Assembly: GCA_030146905.1 (NCBI GenBank)
Contig: JASLAV010000441.1
Coordinates: 1-11,000 of the forward strand
Direction: 5' to 3'
Origin: Lentzea sp.
GTDB lineage: Bacteria > Actinomycetota > Actinomycetes > Mycobacteriales > Pseudonocardiaceae
Length of the DNA: 11,000 nt
In this document: positions 1 to 5,912 of the stretch, in pieces
Layout: every line of letters starts with the position of its first letter
How positions within the stretch are numbered: position 1 is the first letter of the stretch
Program-made: the position numbers and the translations under genes
Notes under the pieces: model-generated
Seen by the model: the letters and a program-made list of their open reading frames with translations, nothing else
Database searches by the model: none
Told to the model about the DNA's origin: nothing

Positions 1-683
1 GTCTTGTCGTCGCGCTCGGTCTCGGGCGCGCCGTCCACCCACCGGCGCGGGCCGAAGGACCTCGTGACCTTCTGCTGGCGGTCGGCGAAGTACGACCAGG
101 TCGCCGAGTCGAGCGACACGTTGACGACCGATGCCGCGGGCAGCCGGCTCGTCCACTCGGCGTGCTGCTGCCACCGGTAGCTGTTCGGGCTGGTCTTCCC
201 CTCCCTCGTGACGCCGACGAAGCGGAGCTTCAGGCGGATCACCGGCCACGTCTCGCGTTCCTCGGTGATCCAGTCGTCCAGCAGCGTGAAGAGCCTGGTG
301 AACGTCGAGCCGGTGGACACCACGTCGACGAACGTCACAGGCCGGGAGCGGCGGGCCAGCGAGGCGGGCGTGATGCCGAGGTCCGCGAGGACCTCCCGGG
401 CCCGCAGGACATGCCGTCGCGTGTACTCGAAGCCCTTCCAGAACGACAGCGGCAGCCGGACGAGCCGGTGGTCCGCGCCCTCCAGCGCTCCGCCGGCCAG
501 GTCGAACACCGAGTCGAGCGACCGCCCGACGAAGACCAGGTCGCCGTTGCCACCGCGGGCGAGGACCTTGCCCGCGCACCGGCACAGCTCGGCGAGGTAG
601 CCAACCTCGGGGACGGTGACGTCGTCGAGCAGCGACCCGAGCCGGTCGGGCGTGACGAGGTCCCAGCGAAACGGTGTGCTCAC
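1..683 (-). CDS. Phosphoribosyltransferase-like protein (C-terminal part outside window)
   Basis: The frame begins at GTG 683 and stays open for 227 codons to the left edge, so the C-terminus is missing. Third positions are almost all G or C, which supports real coding. It starts MSTPFRWDLVTPDRLGSLLD. Residues 118-128, FVDVVSTGSTF, resemble the PRPP-binding loop of type I phosphoribosyltransferases (hydrophobic strand, acidic residue, then a T/S-G-S-T turn), although the usual pair of acidic residues is D120 followed by V121. A segment around residue 50 (LVFVGRS, then a leucine-rich helix) also fits that fold. Such stand-alone proteins occur in actinomycetes without an assigned substrate, so no reaction is claimed. 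GTG 683 lacks a good Shine-Dalgarno but overlaps the stop of a 9-residue upstream frame (GTGA), which may supply ribosomes by coupling. The gene diverges from helR across a shared RAE. Confidence 0.72.
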   Translation of the reverse strand, partial: MSTPFRWDLVTPDRLGSLLDDVTVPEVGYLAELCRCAGKVLARGGNGDLVFVGRSLDSVFDLAGGALEGADHRLVRLPLSFWKGFEYTRRHVLRAREVLADLGITPASLARRSRPVTFVDVVSTGSTFTRLFTLLDDWITEERETWPVIRLKLRFVGVTREGKTSPNSYRWQQHAEWTSRLPAASVVNVSLDSATWSYFADRQQKVTRSFGPRRWVDGAPETERDDK

Positions 684-709
684 CGGATCATGATGACGAA
701 CGAGGGCAT
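680..709 (-). other. Short upstream frame (MPSFVIMIR) overlapping the GTG start of the PRTase-like gene
   Basis: ATG at 709 opens a 9-codon frame encoding MPSFVIMIR and ending in TGA at 682-680. That stop overlaps the GTG start (683-681) of the downstream gene as GTGA, the usual geometry of translational coupling. It lies between the leader hairpin and the main start, which has no convincing ribosome binding site of its own. No clear Shine-Dalgarno is seen before ATG 709 either, so a leader peptide is only a possibility. Confidence 0.3.
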
Positions 710-731
710 TCGCGGCACCAGAAAACGAAAG

Positions 732-751
732 GGGAGCGGAACCCCGCTCCC
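732..751 (-). terminator. Terminator-like hairpin in the leader of the PRTase-like gene
   Basis: Perfect 8-bp arms GGGAGCGG (732-739) and CCGCTCCC (744-751) flank a 4-nt loop. Read on the minus strand the stem is followed by a pyrimidine-rich, U-containing run (CTTTCGTTTTC), as in an intrinsic terminator. Read on the plus strand no T-tract follows. With the candidate minus promoter at 764-792, the hairpin would form within the first about 25 nt of the PRTase-like transcript, so it could act as an attenuator. It could also block read-through toward the left. Confidence 0.5.
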
Positions 752-763
752 TGCCGTAACTAC

Positions 764-792
764 CATATAGCAGATAGGGGGCCTTGCCACAA
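764..792 (-). promoter_or_regulatory. Candidate minus-strand promoter overlapping the RAE
   Basis: On the minus strand TTGTGG (792-787) and TATATG (769-764) are separated by exactly 17 nt, a plausible -35/-10 pair, and a TGC just upstream gives an extended -10 character. The -35 element lies inside the RAE, so whatever acts on the RAE would touch this promoter. On the plus strand TTGCCA (784-789) could be a -35, but only weak -10 candidates follow at 807-814. Confidence 0.4.
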
Positions 793-798
793 GGCCCC
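778..798. promoter_or_regulatory. Rifamycin-associated element (RAE)-like inverted repeat
   Basis: A perfect inverted repeat is present: GGGGCCTTG (778-786), spacer CCA, CAAGGCCCC (790-798). It has the length, the G4-C-TTG core and the 3-nt spacer described for the RAE found upstream of rifamycin-resistance genes of actinomycetes (rph, helR and others). The comparison is from memory, not from an alignment. It lies 56 bp before the helR start and 95 bp before the divergent GTG start. Its symmetry would allow it to serve both genes. Confidence 0.8.
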
Positions 799-853
799 GT
801 GCATCGTTCACACTCATCGCCTCAAGCCAGAACACAGGCGCACTGGGGAGCAC

Positions 854-3103
854 GTGGGTTACGAAGAAGAACTGCAGTCCGAGCGCGAGTACGTCGCCGG
901 TCTCTACGCACGGCTCGACGGCGAACGCGCGCGCGTGAAGGCCGCGTACCAGTCGGCGCTGGGCGGTACCGGCGCGACCGCGATGGACCGCGACAACGAA
1001 GTGCGCGCCCGCCACCGCGAGATGAAGCGCCTGAACGTGGCCGACTACGGCCTCTGCTTCGGCCGGCTGGACAGCCTCGACGGCGACCGCTCCTACATCG
1101 GCAGGATCGGGCTGTTCGACGAGGACGACGAGTTCGAACCGGTGCTGCTCGACTGGCGGGCACCGGCGGCGCGGCCGTTCTACACCGCGACCGGCGCGAA
1201 CCCCGAGGGCCAGCTCCGCCGCCGCCAGTTCCTCACCCGGCGCCGCACCGTGGCCGGGTTCACCGACGAGGTGTTCGGCAGGCTCGGCGAGGAGCAGGGC
1301 GACGTGGCCCTGCTGGAGGCGTTGAACGCGCCGCGCGGCGAGGGCATGCGCGACATCGTCGCGACCATCCAGTCCGAGCAGGACGCGATCATCCGCCTCG
1401 ACCACCCCGGCGTGCTGGTGATCGAGGGCGGTCCCGGCACCGGCAAGACCGTCGTGGCGCTGCACCGCGTCGCGTACCTGATGTACACGCAACGCGAACG
1501 CATGGAACGGCACGGCGTGCTCGTCGTGGGCCCGAACCCCGCGTTCCTCAACCACATCGGACGCGTGCTGCCGTCGCTGGGCGAGTCCGACGTGGTGTTC
1601 TCGACCACCGGCACCCTCCTGCCCGGTCTGGTCGCCACCGCGGAGGACACGCCGGACGTCGCGCGGCTCAAGGGTTCGCTCAAGATGGTGGACGTGCTGA
1701 AGGCGGCGGTCGCCTCCCTGCAGCGGCTGCCGTCGGAGCCGGTCCCGATCGCGGTCAAGGACGTCCTCGTCCCGATCAACGCCGACGTCGCGGAGTGGGC
1801 GCGGCAGGAGGCGCGGGACAGCGGCCTGCCGCACAACGAGGCGCGCAAGGTGTTCCGCGAGATCATCACCTACGTCCTGACCGAGCGGGCGATCGGCCGG
1901 ATCGGCAAGGGCTGGATGTCGCGGTCCGACAAGCAGGCCTGGGAGGAGATGCGGGCCGGGCTGACGAAGGACCTCGCCGACGACGACACGTTCGTGGCCG
2001 CGCTGGACGCCTTGTGGCCGCTGATGACGCCGTTCGAGCTGCTGTCGTCGCTGTACTCCTCGCCGGAGCTCCTGGCGCAGGTGGGCGGCGACCCGTCGCT
2101 GCACCGCTCCCCCGACGAGCCGTGGACGGTCTCGGACGTGCCGCTGCTCGACGAGCTGCACGACCTGCTGGGCCGTGACGGCACCGAGCAGGCCGTCGAC
2201 CAGGCCGCCTCCGCCGAACGCGCGGCCGAGGCCCGGTACGCGTCCGAGGTGCTCGAGAGCATGGTCGGCCGCACCGACCACATGGACGACGAGGACCACC
2301 TCTTCGCCACGGACATGCTGTTCGCCGAGGACCTGGCCGAGCGCTTCGAGGAGCACGACCAGCGCTCGCTCGTGGAACGCGCCACCGCGGACCGCTCGTG
2401 GACCTACCGGCACGTGGTGGTCGACGAGGCGCAGGAACTGTCCGAAATGGACTGGCGAGTGCTGATGCGCCGCTGTCCCGGCCGTTCCTTCACGGTGGTG
2501 GGCGACTTGGCGCAGCGCCGTTCGGCGGCGGGTGCCACGTCGTGGGGCGAGATGCTGGAGCCGTACGTGCCAGGCCGCTGGGAGTACCGCTCCCTGACGG
2601 TCAACTACCGCACCCCCGCGGAGATCATGGCCGTCGCGGCCCGCGTGCTGGCCGAGTTCGCGCCGGACGTGCGGGCGCCGGAGTCGGTGCGCGCCAACGG
2701 TGTCGAGCCGTGGGCACGGCACGTCTCACCGGACGAGCTACCCGCGGCCATCGAGGAGTTCCAGCGCGAGGAGGCGGCCCTCGAGGGCACCAGCGTCGTG
2801 ATCGCGCCGCCCGGCGTGCCCGGCACGGTGCCCGCGTCGGAGACCAAGGGCCTGGAGTACGACTCGGTGCTCGTCGTCGCGCCGGAACGGATCATGGCAG
2901 GCGGACCACGTGGCGCGGCGGAGCTGTACGTCGCCCTGACCCGTGCCACGCAACGACTCGGCGTGCTGCACCTCGACGAATTGCCCGCCTCGTTGTCGGG
3001 TCTCTCCGCCAAGGGCTGTCACGTGACTGATCTCGTGGATGAGCCGGTGGGAATGTCGCCGTCAGCCGGTGAGGGCGGGGTTGTGGAGCCGGGCGATGCC
3101 TGA
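854..3103 (+). CDS. helR: HelR/HelD-type RNA polymerase-recycling ATPase
   Basis: This is a 749-residue superfamily 1 helicase-like ATPase of the actinobacterial HelD class. Such proteins insert arms into RNA polymerase, dislodge stalled nucleic acid and, in HelR, displace rifamycins. The N-terminal arm begins YEEELQSEREYVAGLYARLD. The Walker A is GGPGTGKT at 192-199 and the Walker B is VVDEAQ at 522-527. Later motifs are GDLAQRRS, NYRTPAEIM, SETKGLEYDS and YVALTRATQRL. The acidic MDDED at 477-481 lies in the region that forms the primary-channel loop in the mycobacterial homologue. GTG 854 was chosen because the family N-terminus starts there and GGGGAG lies just upstream; the frame is open further upstream but crosses the RAE. 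The last 30 residues (from K720) look IS-derived. An RAE upstream favours HelR over a housekeeping HelD. Confidence 0.93.
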   Translation: MGYEEELQSEREYVAGLYARLDGERARVKAAYQSALGGTGATAMDRDNEVRARHREMKRLNVADYGLCFGRLDSLDGDRSYIGRIGLFDEDDEFEPVLLDWRAPAARPFYTATGANPEGQLRRRQFLTRRRTVAGFTDEVFGRLGEEQGDVALLEALNAPRGEGMRDIVATIQSEQDAIIRLDHPGVLVIEGGPGTGKTVVALHRVAYLMYTQRERMERHGVLVVGPNPAFLNHIGRVLPSLGESDVVFSTTGTLLPGLVATAEDTPDVARLKGSLKMVDVLKAAVASLQRLPSEPVPIAVKDVLVPINADVAEWARQEARDSGLPHNEARKVFREIITYVLTERAIGRIGKGWMSRSDKQAWEEMRAGLTKDLADDDTFVAALDALWPLMTPFELLSSLYSSPELLAQVGGDPSLHRSPDEPWTVSDVPLLDELHDLLGRDGTEQAVDQAASAERAAEARYASEVLESMVGRTDHMDDEDHLFATDMLFAEDLAERFEEHDQRSLVERATADRSWTYRHVVVDEAQELSEMDWRVLMRRCPGRSFTVVGDLAQRRSAAGATSWGEMLEPYVPGRWEYRSLTVNYRTPAEIMAVAARVLAEFAPDVRAPESVRANGVEPWARHVSPDELPAAIEEFQREEAALEGTSVVIAPPGVPGTVPASETKGLEYDSVLVVAPERIMAGGPRGAAELYVALTRATQRLGVLHLDELPASLSGLSAKGCHVTDLVDEPVGMSPSAGEGGVVEPGDA

Positions 3104-3503
3104 GGCGGTGTCGCGCGGGGTGCGGGCAGCGCGACGGTAGTCGCGCAGGACGCCCGGTTTCCCATGCGGGTCGAAGCCTGTTCGGCGCGGGCACGGATGC
3201 CGCGGTGACGGTGTCGAGGTCTTCCTGCCAGTCGGCGAGTTCGCTGCCGTCGCGGGTAGACCGTGCAGTCGTCGCGGTTGCCACGTTGCGGGTCGCCGGT
3301 GGCGATCACCAGGCGGGTGTCGGCGTCGACGGCACCCGCGGGTTGGTGGAGCAGCGGTAGTTCTTCGACCGGGCGGCCAGGCGATGGCCGCGGGTGGGCA
3401 CCAGTGTCCCGTCCACGATCGCCACCTGGCCGATCCGGCGGCGCCGCACCGGGGCGAGGGCGAGCATCGGTCCGACGCTGTCGATGACCCGGTGCGCCTC
3501 GGC
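3013..3503 (-). mobile_element. Decayed IS5-family insertion sequence remnant
   Basis: The segment holds a broken transposase and, at its low-coordinate end, a sequence beginning gggctgtcacgtgactgatc that resembles the terminal inverted repeat of IS112/IS5-like elements of actinomycetes. The other end is gone: the element stops directly at the stop codon of the DUF1579 gene, without the transposase N-terminus or a second terminal repeat. No target duplication can be recognised. It was probably a full insertion that later lost one side by deletion. The end assignment is from family knowledge and should be aligned. Confidence 0.6.
3062..3503 (-). pseudogene. IS5-family (DDE) transposase, frameshifted C-terminal remnant
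   Basis: Pieces of one transposase lie in order in different frames. EAHRVIDSVGPMLALAPVRR and GQVAIVDGTLVPTRGHRLAA, with the first catalytic Asp in VDG, come first. After a one-base loss near 3333 the frame reads VDADTRLVIATGDPQRGNRD. A deletion near 3258 removes about 35 residues, including the expected second Asp. Then come DGSELADWQEDLDTVT, HRGIRARAEQAS (with the third acidic residue) and finally RDYRRAARTPRDTASGIARL ending at TGA 3064-3062. An in-frame TGA precedes the first piece and the N-terminal part is absent. It cannot make active transposase. Confidence 0.8.
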
Positions 3504-3932
3504 TCAGGTCCGGGTCATGGTGCTCGCGTATCCGCCCCCGCCGGGGTAGACCCATTCCCCGGTGACCGTGGTGCCGTCAGCGCTGAACGTGCCCTGGTAG
3601 TAGGCCGGGCTGCCCTTCACGCCGCCCCAGATGGTGAGCACGTCGTCGTTCAGTTCGTAGACGTAGTCGAGGGTGTTGCCGGTCGAGTCGTAGAACCGGG
3701 ACACGACGTCCACACCGGCGGGTTCGCCGAACGGGCGGAGGTTGCCGATCACCTCCATCCCCGTCACCGGCTGACCGAACTGGGTGAGCTCGACGTGCTG
3801 GAGCAGGAAGAACCGGCCGGGCATCCATTCGTAGCGCACCGTTCCCCCGACGCCGCCGGTCACCTTCCAGCTGCCGACGAGCCGGTCGAGGGCCTGCAGG
3901 TCGGCGCTGGGGTGGGTGGTCGTTTCGGACAT
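3504..3932 (-). CDS. DUF1579-family protein
   Basis: A 142-residue soluble protein begins MSETTTHPSADLQALDRLVG. ATG 3932 is preceded by an excellent GAGGAGGA Shine-Dalgarno at 4-nt spacing. The sequence is a beta-rich small barrel: LVGSWKVTGG near the start, then YEWMPGRFFLLQHVEL, EVIGNLRPFGEP, SRFYDSTGNTLDYVYEL, and a glycine-rich C-terminal YPGGGGYASTMTRT. This pattern fits the DUF1579 family, which has no established reaction; relatives look like lipocalin-type ligand-binding barrels. It diverges from the DGPF/sigma operon. A TGTCGA motif lies 58 nt upstream in the right orientation, so it may be a target of that sigma factor. The stop codon abuts the IS remnant, but the C-terminus looks complete. 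Confidence 0.85.
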   Translation of the reverse strand: MSETTTHPSADLQALDRLVGSWKVTGGVGGTVRYEWMPGRFFLLQHVELTQFGQPVTGMEVIGNLRPFGEPAGVDVVSRFYDSTGNTLDYVYELNDDVLTIWGGVKGSPAYYQGTFSADGTTVTGEWVYPGGGGYASTMTRT

Positions 3933-3967
3933 GTCGTCCTCCTCAGGTCGTTGGCCGTGTGCCGTTA

Positions 3968-3995
3968 CCTCGGAGCCGCTGACGCCGCCTCGACA
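3968..3995 (-). promoter_or_regulatory. Candidate ECF42-type promoter of the DUF1579 gene
   Basis: On the minus strand TGTCGA (3995-3990) is followed after 17 nt by CGAGG (3972-3968). ECF42 sigma factors are reported to use TGTCGA at -35 with a CGA-type -10, so the pair matches in motif and spacing. Transcription would begin about 25-30 nt before ATG 3932. The -35 match is exact and the -10 partial. Confidence 0.45.
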
Positions 3996-4029
3996 CCCAA
4001 GTGGTGTGATCCAGCTCACGAACGGACTG

Positions 4030-4035
4030 TGTCGA
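4030..4035 (+). promoter_or_regulatory. Candidate ECF42 -35 motif upstream of the DGPF/sigma operon
   Basis: TGTCGA occurs on the plus strand 75 bp before the GTG of the DGPF gene. This is where autoregulation by the neighbouring ECF42-type factor would be expected. No convincing CGA-type -10 follows at 15-18 nt, so this half of the divergent control region is weaker than the minus-strand one. Confidence 0.35.
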
Positions 4036-4110
4036 GATCCGCGGGACGGTGATGTGGTTTCGCCCGAACCGCCTACCGTTCATCCGAGCGAGCGACGAAG
4101 GGGACCACCC

Positions 4111-4482
4111 GTGAAGTACCTGTTGCTGAGCTACACCCCGGCCGCCGCGTGGGACGCCGGCACTGCCGACACCGCCTCCGACGAGGCGCTCGCCGCGTTC
4201 GCCGTGTACCAGGAGTTCGAGAAGGAGTTGGTCGAAAGCGGCGAGTTCGTCACCAGCTCGGGCCTCGGGCACCCCGCCGTCAGCACCACGGTGAGCAAGA
4301 CCGCGGATGGTGTCGTGGCGACCGACGGGCCGTTCGCGGAGCTGAAGGAGGTCATGGCCAGCTTCGCCGTGATCGACGTCGCGAGCCACGAACGCGCTGT
4401 CGAGATCGTCGCGCGCATCGTCGACGCGTTGGGCGAGCCGATCGAGATCCGCCCGATCATGGGCGAGGACTTCGGGGCATGA
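4111..4482 (+). CDS. DGPF-domain / YCII-related protein
   Basis: A 123-residue protein begins MKYLLLSYTP and carries the signature DGPF at 72-75 within VVATDGPFAELKE. That is the defining motif of the YCII-related proteins that accompany ECF42 sigma factors. YCII proteins are small ferredoxin-like (alpha-beta) folds; a catalytic role is not proven for this subgroup. GTG 4111 is preceded by GAAGGGGA at a suitable distance. The stop TGA (4480-4482) overlaps the ATG of the sigma gene (4479) as ATGA, so the two are translationally coupled and probably one operon. Partnership with the sigma factor is known for the family; whether it is a modulator or a regulon product is open. Confidence 0.9.
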   Translation: MKYLLLSYTPAAAWDAGTADTASDEALAAFAVYQEFEKELVESGEFVTSSGLGHPAVSTTVSKTADGVVATDGPFAELKEVMASFAVIDVASHERAVEIVARIVDALGEPIEIRPIMGEDFGA

Positions 4483-5786
4483 GCCGCCTCACCGGGGACG
4501 TCGAGCACCTGCTGCGCGCCGAGACGCCGCACGTGCTCGGCGCGCTGGTGCGGCGGTTCGGCCAGTTCGACATCGCCGAGGACGCGGTGCAGGAGGCACT
4601 GCTCGTCGCGAGCAGGGCGTGGCCCGCCGACGGTGTGCCGGAGAACCCGCGCAGCTGGCTCATCCGCGTCGGCTACCGGAAGATGGTCGACCTGCTCCGC
4701 TCCGAGCAGGCCCGGCGCCGGCGCGAGCAGGAAGCCGGCCTGGCCCGGGTGGCCCTGCACGAACCGGCACGCCACGCGGGCCCGCCGCCGGACATCGACG
4801 ACAGCCTCACCCTGTTGATGCTCTGCTGCCACCCCGCCCTGCCGGCCGCCTCCCGGGTGGCCCTCACCCTGCGCGCCGTCGGTGGCCTGACCACCGCAGA
4901 GATCGCCCGCGCCCACGGCACGACCGAGAACACCACGGGCACCCGGATCAGCCGGGCCAAACAGCAGCTCGCTCGCGCGGGCGCCCGGTTCATCCCGCCG
5001 TCCGACGACGACCGGGCCGGCCGGGTCACCGCGGTCATGCAGGTGCTGTACCTGATCTTCAACGAGGGCTACACGACCTCGTCCGGCGAGGAGCTCACCC
5101 GAGTCGACCTGACCCACGAGGCGATCCGGCTCGCCCGCATGCTCCGCGACACCCTCTCGGCCGACCGGACGACGGCCTCCGCGTTGTCCGCCGAGGCGAC
5201 CGGTCTGCTGGCGCTGATGCTGCTCACCGAGTCACGCCGGCAGGCCAGGACGGGTGACAACGGCGAACTGGTGCCGCTGGACGAACAGGACAGGACGCGG
5301 TGGAACCGGGATCTCATCCGCGAGGGCACCGCACTGATCGACGGTGTCTGGCACCGGCGCGAGATCGGCCCCTATCAGTTGCAGGCCGCGATCGCGGCCG
5401 TCCACGCCGGTGCCGGATCGCCGGATCAGACGGACTGGCCGCAGATCGCGGCCCTCTACCTGTGGCTCGAACGACTCGCCCCCAGCGCGCCCGTCCAGCT
5501 CGGCCGCGTCGTCGCGGTGGCCCAGGCCTACGGTCCCGCACGAGGGCTCGCACTGCTGGACGACCTCAACGAGCGCCACCACCTGGACCAGGCCCCGCTG
5601 ACCCACCAGCGGGAACGCGCCGTCCGCGCCCACCTGCTCCAGATGACCGGCGACACCACCGGTGCCGTCGCCCTGTACCGCGAGGCGGCCGCTCTCACCG
5701 GGAACCACGTCGAACAGCGATACCTGCACGACAAGGCAGACCACCTCGACCCACCAGATCGCCGAGGCCGCAACGAGGCCGGTTGA
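4479..5786 (+). CDS. ECF42-type RNA polymerase sigma factor with C-terminal TPR-like extension
   Basis: The protein has 435 residues, far longer than a minimal ECF factor (about 180). Region 2 is near residues 10-80 (FGQFDIAEDAVQEALLVASR, then WLIRVGYRKMVDLLRSEQAR). Region 4 is near 118-165, with a helix-turn-helix around GGLTTAEIARAHGTTENTTG. Then comes the DUF6596-type segment with YLIFNEGY at 191-198, followed by a helical, TPR-like C-terminus ending near EQRYLHDKADHL. This layout and the DGPF gene directly upstream are the hallmarks of group ECF42, in which the C-terminal extension is reported to be needed for activity and no classical anti-sigma factor is encoded; none is seen here. The start ATG overlaps the upstream stop. 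Its stimulus cannot be read from sequence. Confidence 0.92.
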   Translation: MSRLTGDVEHLLRAETPHVLGALVRRFGQFDIAEDAVQEALLVASRAWPADGVPENPRSWLIRVGYRKMVDLLRSEQARRRREQEAGLARVALHEPARHAGPPPDIDDSLTLLMLCCHPALPAASRVALTLRAVGGLTTAEIARAHGTTENTTGTRISRAKQQLARAGARFIPPSDDDRAGRVTAVMQVLYLIFNEGYTTSSGEELTRVDLTHEAIRLARMLRDTLSADRTTASALSAEATGLLALMLLTESRRQARTGDNGELVPLDEQDRTRWNRDLIREGTALIDGVWHRREIGPYQLQAAIAAVHAGAGSPDQTDWPQIAALYLWLERLAPSAPVQLGRVVAVAQAYGPARGLALLDDLNERHHLDQAPLTHQRERAVRAHLLQMTGDTTGAVALYREAAALTGNHVEQRYLHDKADHLDPPDRRGRNEAG

Positions 5787-5912
5787 GACACGCGCACCGG
5801 GCACCGGTGTCCTGAGCGGGTGCCGACCTGCCTGTGGCAGCAACAGGTCACGTCGTGGATCAGGGGCGTGCCAGGCGAAACCATGAGTGGTGTCCGCGAG
5901 GGGGAGACCACC

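Noticed and set aside
674..853. N-terminal extension of helR from ATG 674
   Set aside because: It would cross the hairpin, the RAE and A/T-rich promoter-like DNA. The family N-terminus and a Shine-Dalgarno point to GTG 854.
680..2722. Long minus-strand open frame opposite helR
   Set aside because: It is a composition shadow: low-complexity R/G/V/H-rich translation with no domain, and the plus strand encodes a clear HelR/HelD protein.
4036..4110. Full ECF42 promoter on the plus strand
   Set aside because: TGTCGA is present at 4030, but no CGA-type -10 is found at 15-18 nt, so only the -35 motif is listed.
5825..5849. Inverted repeat GACCTG...CAGGTC between the sigma gene and the membrane protein gene
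   Set aside because: Arms of 6 bp around 13 nt are too weak to call a terminator or operator in GC-rich DNA.
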